Assembly (NCBI RefSeq): GCF_008831285.2
Contig: NC_045142.1
Span: forward strand, 23,869,300 to 23,933,299
Length of the DNA stretch: 64,000 bases
Direction: 5' to 3'
Origin: Nymphaea colorata
Taxonomy: Eukaryota; Streptophyta; Magnoliopsida; Nymphaeales; Nymphaeaceae
A program made the position numbers and the translations under genes. The notes beneath the pieces were generated by a model. That model was not told where the DNA came from and ran no database searches. It was given only the letters and a program-made list of their open reading frames with translations. Shown piece after piece: positions 38,795-50,446 of this stretch. Within the stretch, counting starts at the first letter, position 1. Every line of letters starts with the position of its first letter.

Positions 38795-40185
38795 TTTGAG
38801 CCTTGTTGACTTGACATAGTGGCCAAGCCAACAATATTTACTATATGGCCTATTCTTAGGGCTGAAGCTCGAGATTCACTCAAAAATAAATTTGAATCTT
38901 AGCAGATGAAGCTTGTTGAACATGTCCTTGGATTCAGGTTTAGTGGTTATGCAATTGTATTTTTGAATTTACCTCATTAACTCTATGTCTTTTAAACCAA
39001 TTATATTCCTGATTTTATGTATATACACACAATTGGAGAATAAAATTAGCAAGGTTGCCGATTTGGTGGATATGCCAGTTTAACTTTATAAATCTACCTG
39101 CAAAAGTAAATTCGGGGACAGAAAAAAGATAATATGATTCTCAAGATTGTTGATTATAAAACCAGTGTTATTAAAAATGGTCTACGAACAAATAAACAAA
39201 TGGAAAAATTATATACGCAAATAATAAACAAATAAAACATTTTAGATATGTTAAAGATGGCCAAAACATCACATGTGGTGCCCACGAAAACTAACTAAAG
39301 ACCTGCTATTAGAGGCAAATACCTTGCCTTTTAATTATATCATAGATTACTTACAACTAATACTTATCTCCAATTATGCAAGGAGTTTGTCTCAACTTCG
39401 TATCATGTCAATGTTCGTTTTAGATGCTATTAAGAATTATTATTGTAGTAGTTTTTTTGTTGCACTTTTTTTTTTAAATTATTAAACTTTATGTTGTTTT
39501 AAAATTCATAGTCACAAAAAATGCATCTTTTTAAAAAATGCTGCGAAAACAAAACATGATAAATTAAGTTGTCGTTTAGAACTTAAAAAGACGTAAAAAA
39601 CATAGCATTTTTTTCAAATTTTTTATTTTTCATTTTTTAATCCAAACAGTTTTTTATTTTTTATTTGTTATCAATCTAGCTGTTTGTGTTATTAGTTTTT
39701 TAATTATTCTATTTTTCTTTTTTAACTTTAAAAAAATTATCATTTTTTTTCGTGCTCCCGCCTGGAAAAAACCTCACAGTTTAAAATTTCGAAATGTGAT
39801 TATGTTTTTAAATTTAAATTGAAACCTGAAAATTTTATATTTAAAAAGGATTTTTATAATTGAAGAGACCCGGCTCGCCTATGGCTATTGCCCAAAGAAC
39901 TGAGCAAAGGATTGGAAAGAGCGCCTTAAAAACATTGATTAGATTTACCAAATCCGCACCATAAAACGGTGAGGAGGAGGAGAAGTGAGGGTTTGCGTTC
40001 GTCCGTGCTTCCTTCCTCTTCCTACGTTCGAGAACCTCCCTCCCTTCTTCGGTAATTAAAATTTTCTGAAATTCCACTAAAGATTCTTGACGAGAGTTGC
40101 TTCCCGCTCTCCGGTTCCGCCTTGGACAAGAAATTTCATTTTCTGTTTTGGTTGATCTCGGTTGTTGATAATCTAGGAAAACGCC
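38795..40185. other. Spacer upstream of the RPAP3-like gene, with a MITE
   Basis: AT-rich, with a MITE at 39,507-39,804. The last 300 bp become GC-richer and should hold the promoter and leader of the RPAP3-like gene. The minus-strand open frame over 40,224-39,841 has no recognisable content and overlaps this leader. Confidence 0.45.
39507..39804. mobile_element. MITE, copy A of a three-member family
   Basis: The element has inverted ends CATAGTCACAAAA / CATAATCACATTT (right end read in reverse). It is flanked by TTTTAAAATT and TTTTTAAATT, which fits a 9-10 bp target duplication. The T-rich interior ends with CCTGGAAAAAACCTCACAGT, which aligns with copy B at 51,443-51,789 along most of its length. 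Confidence 0.7.
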
Positions 40186-43100
40186 ATGTCTTCCAATGCT
40201 CGAACGAAACAAACCCGTGATCACGCTCTGGTATTCTATCTCTGTGTCTATCCTTCTTGATTTTTGGGGTTTAGTTTGAATTTGATCGTAGGAAATGATG
40301 GGTTTTCTTTCTTATCCTAGAAACTGCGGGATTTTCGGGATTTCTTGAACTTTGATTGCTCAGAAGTAATGCATTTTCTTGTTATTCGGGAATCTGCAGG
40401 AGTTCCAGGGCCTGTTGAACGATTTGCAGAATTGGGAGCGGTCGATGAATGAGAAGGACAAGAAACTGAAGGCAGAAAGTCGTGATACTAAGAGAAAGGT
40501 GAGGGTCTAGACCTTAGACTGGTTCGTTCTTCCTTACTTTTTCTTCGCATCTATGGTGGAACAATGCTGGGTTTAACTTACATTTATTCTTCCTCGTGGA
40601 ATTGATTAAGCTTCCCCTGATGCTTGTGGCCATTTTCTATAAAGATACTAGCCTGCTTATAGGGGTCGATGTGGCTAATTTGAAATTGGTTATAGTGAGT
40701 GAATTGATGCATGCTGATCATATTTGATTATACTTGTTTTTAGTCACTGTTCGTTGAAGATGACTGAGGTTACCAGTTAATCGACTCTTTCGAGCATGTG
40801 TGCTGTTGATTAATTGCATGAATAGCTCGTAAGGAAAAGGAGTTGGAGTGGGACTTGAAAGTTAATTCTGGACTGTTGTTTCTTTGCAATCAGCAGGGTG
40901 ACGGTCAAAAAACTTTAGTAGACAAAATGTTGATGAGCTACAGATTGCAGCTTCCTGTTTTCTGACTAAAACTGCGTTCCCTAAGCGTATTGCATGCGCC
41001 ATGCAGTTGGTAGAGCATGGTGAAGTTAGAGAGTTGCTTGTTGATGCTTAAGTTTCTCGTGTGTCCATTCATTTGCTTCCTGTTCAAGCTCAGTGAATGT
41101 TCATTCTTTTCCTCTATAAACAACATATCCTCGTAAAAGTTAGACACGTTTAGGTGGTTATATGTGCAACACACTAAATGATAGATTGCTGGCAGATTGC
41201 GGTAGAACTGGATGTGGGTGTGGCGTAGTTGTGTATGTTGCATGTATACATGCATGAAACTAGCTGAGGTATTGCAGTAGGAGGGGACAGGAGTGGCTGA
41301 GCTGTGTGTGTTGCATGTACAGTTGTACACATGCACAAAACTAGCAGAAATATTAATTTTTCAGGTGGATATGTGTGATACTGACTCTGCATTTTAGAAA
41401 CTAGCAGGGATACTACCATGCAAACGAAATATTGAAATGCGATGTCCATGTGTACCAGCACCCAAAAACACCATGCTCCATGCACCATTATCCATGAGTG
41501 CAAGCAACACAATGGGTATGGTGGGCAGATTGAAATACGCATATGACATACTCCAAGAGCCAGACGTGCTCTGAATTTCATGTTCTCCAGACTACTGCAT
41601 ATTTTTACTTCTAATGCTTATTTTTAGTTAACATGGATGTACTGACAACATATATCACCTGATAATTTATTTGTAATTTCAAAACATTTTCCTATTTGAA
41701 AGGATCTACATGTGCTTTCCTGGCCTACATTTTCTGCCCAAGGACTACCGAAGAGTGAAGATTACTGGTCCTGATGGTAAACACTATTACCAAATGATGT
41801 TGGACGGAAACTGTTCCTGAACTCCAATTCTGTACAGTGCTTACTGTCCTGATCAGTGCATAAGCAAGCTATCTTGTGGCAATATGTATGTTTTTGCTCA
41901 AATTCTTGTGTTGTCTTTTGCTCTATTGTGCTTCTTTTTGCTACATTATTGCATTATTGTGAAACTTTTACATTATGCAAGTTATCCATTTTTTAGGCCG
42001 GTTATCATCTGAGAATTCTCTTATATTGGATTTATTGGTTAAATTTTCTATGAGATCAAAGCATAAGGGAAGATGAAACTTCTCTATGTTATATTTGTAC
42101 CTAAGTTTTTCTATTTTATCTTTTTTCATTATCATAGGTGTAAAAATTTGCTGATAAAATGTCTGAATTTCTTTTTAATCTTTTGCCTCTCTCATTTGCT
42201 CTTCATTGAGCATGTACATTTAAAAGTTTGATGAATTGACCATAGGATGCTGATAAAGTGTCTGAATTTTCTTTTTAATCTTTTGCCTATCTCATTTCCT
42301 CATCATTGAGCATATACATTTAAAAGTTTGATGAATTGACCATAGGATTCTGCAGCTAAGAATGTTGGAATGCTTAAAGAGGAGAAATCGTCTGAGACCC
42401 AGATGGCTTCACTTAAATCAGTACCGAATGTCCAACAGAAAAACAAAAGCAACTCTCAGTTCAGCTACATGAAAAATTCGGATGAAATAGCAACAATGAG
42501 TTTTTCAGCCGAGGAAAGCACTCCAAATGCTAATTCTGAAAAGGAACAGGCAAGGACTGTCACTCTTAAAGTGACATACTTTTTCTCCTGATATTACCAC
42601 TGAGTGTTGATGGAAAATCTTCTGTATGACATTACAGGGTAATGTATATTTCAAGCAGAAAAAGTTCACGGAGGCAATTGATTGCTATTCTAGAAGTGTA
42701 GCATTGTCTCCAACAGCAGTTGCTTATGCGAATAGAGCCATGGCCTACATCAAAATTGGGAAGTAAGTTTTCTGCTGATCTTGTATTCTGTTGAAAGTCC
42801 TTCTTTGGAGCCTATTCTGCCCTCAAATCCATAGCTTATATTCAACCACAATAGTTTGAGAAATTTTCATACTAATCTCGTGCACGGTGGTGAAGGTTAG
42901 GAATCTTAGTGGAGTATAAGTTGTAGCTGTTTTAAGATTCTTGAATTTTGTTTAATTTTGGTTATAGGTCTTACCTTGATATTCTTGCTTCCTTGCCAAT
43001 TTTGTTGAACTTCTGTTTTAGCTAAATATGAAGTCCTTATTGTTTAACTTTAGGTGTAGGACTTACACCAAAGGATTTGGTGATTCTCAAAATGCAATTG

Positions 43101-46100
43101 CCACACTTTTTTAACATGTAAATGCTTCCAGGGTTCTCTACTTTTGAAAAATAAAATGCAGAAAAGCGTTGACCTAAGTTTTGTGAAGCTTCCATTTTGA
43201 ATGCTAACAGTGCTTGATTGCATTAAAGATTCAATAGTAGTATTACCATGGAAAAAGTTTATCTTCTTATAGTAAAAGAAAAACCAATATTTATCAACAG
43301 TTATATTTTCCTGCTTAACAAAACTAGGATGGTGGCAGACAAGGGAGGCCTGGACTTGTCTTGTTGAATATTCGCTTGGTTGTATTAGAGTTAGGCTTGA
43401 AATCAATTGTGCACTTACATATGTCTTCTATATGTTCTCTGAAAAGATAAACTGTGAAATTTAGGGCATCTATATGAGTTCAGTCAGTCATGAAATTCAA
43501 GTAGCCTAGAGAACTTTCCCCTTCCCTTTCTGCATGGGTGTTTTATTTAGCTGATACTTGGATGTCATGTTGTTGTGCTTCTCAATTCTCATATTTTATG
43601 GAATTTCTAAAACGTACACTTCTGGGATCAGATTGACGCTGTGATCTGGATCTTGATACTTGTGCCTTAAAACACCAATATTTAAAAACTTCAGATGATC
43701 TGATCTGATAATGGTCTTTGATTTGGTAGTTAGTAATAATTTGTTGATGGGCATGATTATAGGGAAGAGCTTGGTGCTGCGTGTTTTCTGGGGGAGGATA
43801 AGAGTGCAATAACTGATATTTTGCCTTCTGCTTTCTGGTTCTGCTCATATTTAATTTGCTTACCAAAAGTTTTATGTTCCCTCATTCTTATTAGATTTCA
43901 AGAAGCTGAGAATGATTGCACGGAGGCCCTCAATTTAGATGATCGCTATGTCAAAGCTTATTCAAGGCGTGCTACAGCAAGAAAAGAATTGGGCAAATAT
44001 CAAGCATCAATTGAAGGTATTGTTGCTGGTACTTGTGATCTCATGGTACAATAACTTTTTTTCCTGTTCATGTTATGCATAGAAAGATTTTATGTTTTTC
44101 TTTCCTGTTTTCAATTTAAAATTCAGATTCTGAGTTTGCGTTGAGGCTTGAACCAGAAAATCAAGAGCTCAGAAAACAGTATGCTGAGGCGAGAGCATTG
44201 TATGATAAGGTGATTATCTCGTCGAAGTTGTGAGCTTATTCCCTATCATCCTTAAATGCTAAATTTCTGATTAGCTTGAAATGTCACTTAACACTTGTCC
44301 ACTTATAGACTAAATTTACAGTTGTGATTTGTGCATCACATTTTGCAATAACCTGGCCCAAAACTGTCATGAATATCTGGTACGATAGATCCAACCTCCC
44401 ATACTTGGCTTTGAACCTCTGAAGGGTTGTCAAAACCATCAATATGATGCTAAACCATCCCCTCTTTGGTTTGGTATGTTTCACCTCCCCTTCCCTTTTA
44501 GGCACATGTATTCATGCATGTGAGACCTGTGGTTTAGGTAATGAATTTGGCAATTAAATTAACAACCTGATCTGAAATTGACCCTGTTGCTGGTGTGGTG
44601 GATCTCAACTCACTTCGTGGCTGGCTTAAAATCACACTTAAAAGGGCTACAAACCAAACAAATAGTATGGTGGACACTGGACAGGTTTATTAACCTCTCA
44701 GGGATTTTGAATACCGCTAATACATTGCTAAACCATCTCCGCTTTAGGATTACTATCACAATTTGTAGGTCATGGTATCACATTACTTCCACAGTCTGAA
44801 GGTCCTGATAATCATTATGTGACAACTGACAGATGCTTACATGCCCTAGATGGGCTAGTGTAGATGGAGAAACCAGCTTTTAATGATTGCATCTTGTATA
44901 TCTCATCTCGTAGATTCTCTTTTGCACAGCATGATGAGAAACTATTTTGGTGTAACATGTTTGTGTATATTGAATTTATATGATGCTGACTGTGGTAATA
45001 TAGATATCAGGTTATTAGGCTTCATTCGTGGTGTCATTCGTAAGAGGAAAATCTACCACAATCTAGTAGGTCGTAGTTGCAAGTGTTGCAACTTGCAAGT
45101 ATTATTTACTTGACCTTGTAGTTGTTAACATGGCTTGGTACTGAACCCCACCATGGATGTTGAGCATGTGGTAAGAGAAAAATGTGAAGTGCATCAAGTT
45201 GAAAACCTAGGCTTCCAACCGTGTCATTACTTTTCATGAGCTTCCCTTGGTATTTGTCCTCATAAGGCTTAGTAATTTATTGCTCATCCTCAATTGAAAA
45301 AAAAAAATTCAAAAGAACAACAAACAAAAACCAAAACATGGCTTAGTTCCTCAGAGATAGATCTGCATCAAATACTTTTGGCATACTTGGAGGCTATACT
45401 TATGGACAGTGATATGGGTGTTGGTGTGAAACATGGGTACAAAGTGTTGAAGATGGCTGGTCTTAGTGAATAAGCTCAAGTCTGTGACACGTCAAACGTT
45501 GGAGGTGGATGTCTTGTACATATGACCCTTACAAGAGTTTCGGACATGCCTCATGTGCAATTTTTTAGATATTTTGTGTTCAATAAAGCATCTTTGAAGT
45601 GCTAAGGAGTATCGGCATAGGTTTCCATGTCCAAAAGCATTAGATACCTAGCCCTTGGCAGTCTGGGATAGTCAAGTTAACATAGCTTGCAGGAAAATTC
45701 TTATTTAACCATGTCAAGTAGAGGGATTTGTTCAGATTTGATCAAGGCTTTCCTGTGGTCCCTGCAACAGCAATGCCTGAGAGTATCCTTTGATTCATAT
45801 GATGGCATTCCGTGAAGACTTACTGCATGTTTGGTAAGATGTCTATGAAGTTGATCCTTGTCAACTGTTACATTGTTGTCTTTTTACTTTTTAGTTGGCA
45901 AGCATTGGGTGTAATAATAATCCTGTCTTGGTCTAACATTTTCGGATGGTCATGGACTTGTATGTTTCTAAATACTGTGAGCCACATCCAAACGGATAAT
46001 ATTTCTCATTATAATCCACCAAAATCTGGCTTCTGAGTATCATCAAAACACTACCTGAAAATTGTCCAAAAAGTGTTTAGATGAAATATTCAGTTTGTTT

Positions 46101-48825
46101 CTTCTCTTAATGCAGGGTAATGCAAAGAAATCTGCTACTGCTGTACAACGATCTATTGATGCGCCAAAGACTGGAAGGTCAGCAGACTCAGCACCAGAAG
46201 TTAAACAAGTTCTTAATAGTCATTTGATCCAAGAGACTCACCAGAGAGTTGCTCCAAAATCACAAGCTGACCATATTAAGGTAACTTTTGGTAGGGTTGG
46301 TATCATGTTTTAGGTCAGCAATTCTTTTTCCTTTTCAAGTACCATTAGTTGTCAAAGATCCATGAACTTGGAAACAGACCTGATATCGGAAAGCAAACCA
46401 TTCCTGAAGTTCTGAACATTTTTCAGCTATCATGAAATGATATCTTCTATTTCATTTTCCTACCAGATGGTGTTCGTGTCCACCTGATAACAATTATCTG
46501 TCATATACATTTGTACCTTTCACAAGGAACCAATGGTCCTAAAGTTATACCTGTGTGCATAGATGACTTAATGGATATTTACGTCAGTTACCTTTTCACT
46601 TGCGAGAGATGGTGGTAATGCACCCACTCCGTCTAGTGCTCAGTTGCTGCTGTAACTTTATCTATAGCTGTAAATTTCTGCATCCCTGATCATATCCCAT
46701 TATTCCTAGGTAGCCACATTGTACAAAGCAATCAAAGAGACATTGCGATAAACAAAAAATAAAAAGGAACCAAGGAAATATTGCTATAATTATAATGAAT
46801 CAATAATGCATCATTAGAGTTAAAAAGCTTGACTTTTGTCAAATGTATTTATTGAGCAATGAGCATGCGGATGTCCTTTTTTAAACGCTTTCAATAAGAA
46901 TGGGGATGTTGATTTTTGTATCTTTTGTGTCATTTAAAATTCTTTTTGTGAATAGATTTCTTTATGGGTTCCATTTTGGTTTCACAGAGCATTTTTTGAA
47001 CCCTATCCTTCCACGCACAATCCCAACCCTTTCCTATTATTCTTTTTCTAATCTAATTGCTTTTGCATATTGATGTTGTTTGTTGCTGAAACTGCTTGTT
47101 TGTGGACAGGGTGAAAGTGATATAGATGGAAAGCAGAAGTCCAAACTCAACGTACAGGAGCTTGCTTCACGTGCTGCATCAAGAGCTATGGAATCTGCTG
47201 CAAAAACTATAACAACACCTAAGTCAGCCTATCAGTTTGAAGTTCTCTGGAGGGGGGTTTCAGACAATCGTGTATTACAAACTAGTTTGCTGAAGGTTTT
47301 CTGCCCTTCTGTCATTTTCTCTTTTGGGGTGTACCTTTCTGGTAACTGTGATCTCTCTGTCATTAACCTGTTGTCTTTATTATTCAGACAATAGAGCCGG
47401 TAATGCTGCCTCAGTTGTTCAAAAATGCGCTGTCTGCTCCAATTCTAATGGACATTGTTAAATGCATAGCCACATTTTTCATGTAATCCTTTTTTCAGCC
47501 TTTTTTTTATTGTGTGTTTTGTTGTTTTGGTTATATCATGAATACTCATTTTAAACTTGTTTGTACTTGGACTTCGAACTTTTTATTAGGGAAGATACTG
47601 GATTGGCTGTTAGCATGTTGGATAATCTGTCAAAGGTTACACGGTTTGACATGATCATAATGTGCCTGTTGGATGCAGATAGAGCTGGTAAATATGATTC
47701 TTATCTGAATGTATCCTCGGAAGTCTTACTGCTGCAACAAGACATTTTACTTTGTAAACTTGCTATTCATGTTCTGATTACTATAATCTTCAAGTATATC
47801 ATCTATGCATGTGGTAACATTTTCTGCTTATGGTTTACTACTATGATATTTGAAACGAGGTGGTGATTAACTTGAGTGCTCCTTTTGTGAATCACAAAAT
47901 AGGGTATCTGCCACTTTTTATGTTAAACTTTATTATAATGCTAACTCACTATGACCAGTGAGAGTATTTAATATATTGGATATGTTAAGGCAGCAAGTGA
48001 AGCAATTTAGGTGAAATTGCAAACTGAAGCATTGGATCGTTGCAATCAAGGTTGAGAAAATTATTTCATTATCTTAAGAAGATGGTTACATTTAAGGCCA
48101 ACCTTTCCTAGTTCAACCTTGTAAAGAAGAACTTTTGATTTTCAAGTCTGTTCAGTATTTTTTTGCTGACTCTTGTAATCATACAGGCCAGCTTAGTAAA
48201 CATGCTATGTGGAAAACTCTTAGGCAGCATAGAGGGATTCAGGCTATGTCGGACTCCTTAAAATTTAGATGTTCTCTGCCTCTAGGATTTGGAAATAACC
48301 TAAATTTAAGGCATGAAAATAGGGTGTTCCTAATCATGAGATGCATTGTGTTCTACTTCTCTTTCTTCAAGAGGAGGTAGTTGAAACCCCTACACTGAAA
48401 TAAATCTGATGGCCTATCCCTCATCTTCTTTCCTCTAACTATGAAAGCTATAGCATTTTCATATTGGATTTAATCTTCAGTTTTTGTATTACTTAATTCT
48501 TCTTAACTACCCTTCATTACAAAGTTTAGTGCATGCTATAAGACCCAACTTTGCTTGTGTAGAACTGTCCTTTCATTTTTTCATTAATTATTATGACTAT
48601 CACTTGTTACATAAAAGGATGATAAAGCATCGTTGTACATTTTTCATGTTTCCAAGTTTAGTGAAGGAAGAAACATTAACACATGTTATCCTGTTCGTTG
48701 AAATAGAATTATGGAAGATATGGGATGAAGTCCTCCTGAATCAGCCCCTGGATATGGCATATGTGGAGACGCTTCAGAGGTTGCACCCGAAGTATTGCCC
48801 TCAGAGACGTGATACGATTCAATGA
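40186..48825 (+). CDS. RPAP3: RPAP3-like TPR co-chaperone (RNA polymerase II-associated protein 3 type)
   Basis: Eleven exons are proposed: 40186-40230, 40400-40498, 42346-42549, 42638-42762, 43895-44016, 44127-44209, 46116-46280, 47110-47295, 47388-47482, 47590-47687 and 48707-48825. They join in phase to about 446 residues, near the length of the plant homologue. The N-terminus (LLNDLQNWERSMNEKDKKLK) is typical of RPAP3/SPAG1. TPR repeats follow from about residue 117 (GNVYFKQKKFTEAIDCYSRS, then CTEALNLDDRYVKAYSRRA, then RLEPENQEL). The RPAP3_C domain fills the last about 100 residues (YQFEVLWRGV ... ELWKIWDEVLL). The family is a subunit of the R2TP/HSP90 system that assembles RNA polymerases and other large complexes. 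Exon 3 most likely ends at a GC donor (CAG|GCAAGG); a GT donor 21 bp further on also keeps phase. Intron 2 ends in a duplicated acceptor region. Confidence 0.88.
41185..41350. repeat. Decayed tandem repeat in RPAP3 intron 2
   Basis: Two imperfect units of about 80 bp share GTGT(A/G)TGTTGCATGTA, CATGCA and AAACTAGC. They lie within the 1.85-kb second intron. Confidence 0.6.
42150..42345 (+). repeat. 100-bp tandem duplication carrying the 3' splice site of RPAP3 intron 2
   Basis: Two units (about 42,150-42,248 and 42,249-42,345) share GCTGATAAA, TCTTTTTAATCTTTTGCCT, CATTTAAAAGTTTGATGAAT and the terminal TGACCATAG. The proposed acceptor at 42,345 therefore has a twin exactly 100 bp upstream at 42,245. 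Confidence 0.9.
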
Positions 48826-50446
48826 CGGTGTTGAAGACATGATCTCTTGAACTGTATATGCACTTAAAATAACTTGTCAAATGCTGCAGCTAAACCTATG
48901 TTGTTTGTACTGTTCAGGACCTCGTTTATGATGTGCGATGTCCATCTACCAGTCATCCATTTTGTTTGTCTACCATCAGCACCCCTTTTTTGCCTCTCTA
49001 GTGGAAAGCATTTTGAACTTTCACCTTGTTCACAATTCAAAGCACGTATGAAACCCATACCAAACACTAAACATGTCTTCTGTGTTCTCATTCGGTCAGA
49101 GTAAAATGTCTTGAATTTGCACATTCAATTGCTAATCTCGTTCCAGTTTTCTCTTACCACAGTGCACAGCCTTTTGCTGTGCAAACCATAGTTGAGAGCC
49201 TCGTCAGCCACCGTACAAGTCGCCAAAGAAATGCTTCATAGCGTTGAACTTTGTTGACCAGAATTGGCTGAGACTTAGCATGACTCGTTTGATCCATCAA
49301 GGCGAGCGAGAGAGAGTTAAGGCCTAGCAAAGATGTATCACGTAAAATTCTGTATCATAAATTTCAATGCCTCATCTCACGCCACGCAAACATGATCACA
49401 TGCCATCTACATGGTTGATTTGAAAAAAGCGGCCCTCAAATTCAAAGTAAGACCAAGTAAACATGAAGATAAAGATGAACTCATTCAGTTGTCCTATCCA
49501 CTTTCTCCCAAGCAACAAGCGTTGATGCGTTGACATTTTTTCTTATGGACGCAGGGCGTTGACATTTCGTAACCGAAATGAATTTACTATTCCTCGAAGG
49601 GCTATTCGTTACAGTCCTAAATCTCTCATGGGATCTTCAGAATCACATTTTCTTAAAAAAAAATGGTGTCCCATCAGACCTTTATGCTGGTAACATCGTG
49701 CTATAGCCAGAAACCTGAATAGGGATGACAACGTACTGCTTTCACATTTATAGCCATTATATCCAAATAATCAGGTGTAAGTTAATCTGGTTAGAAGTCA
49801 GACTCGAACTGGACCTTACAAAATACAAAATCATATCTTAATTTCTACACAATCAGATTTCAGAGTCCATTGTAACCGGATACCTGATGGATTCAGTAAG
49901 AAAAATTGTACACCCTATCCAAATCTAACTGTTTATTGGATTATTTTCTAGCCTTGAAATCCCAAACCCTGAAGTGCCAACCAGGAAATGCCATTAAATC
50001 TACAAACAATACGAAGAATGTCAACTGGCAGGTAGCTCCTAACATTAAGAATAATAATCGCTCCAAACATTGAGAAAAGTACCAGAAAGATGGTAATGAA
50101 TGACACTATGAATCCTTCACATATTTACTTTTCTGCAAACAGACATTTGAAATTAACTCTAGCACAGAAACTACCATGACAAATCAATGACATGAACCGG
50201 CAACATATTTTTACCAAAAGAGTAAATGTTTTGCAAGGGATAGTTCACAGTTTGTGCAAAATTGAACCTTCATGAACTAAAATCAGAACTGACGTTGGTA
50301 AAAAGACAGCCAGAATCTGATGAGGTGCCTATCGCAGCAGCTTCCTTTATAAGCAGCAGTGTGTCTGGATAAGTTGCTACAGCATCTTCTAACTTGGGAA
50401 TTGCTCACACTTATACCAAAAAGGTACTCTTCCCAATGACTTCGCA
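48826..50446. other. Convergent spacer between RPAP3-like and AE7 genes
   Basis: This should hold the 3' UTRs of the two convergent genes. No gene, RNA or clear mobile element was recognised in 48,900-50,200. The open frames there overlap one another on both strands and carry no domain. Confidence 0.5.

Noticed and set aside
41174-41581. Minus-strand 135-codon frame in RPAP3 intron 2
   Set aside because: Made of decayed tandem repeat sequence; no domain; overlapping frames are equally open.
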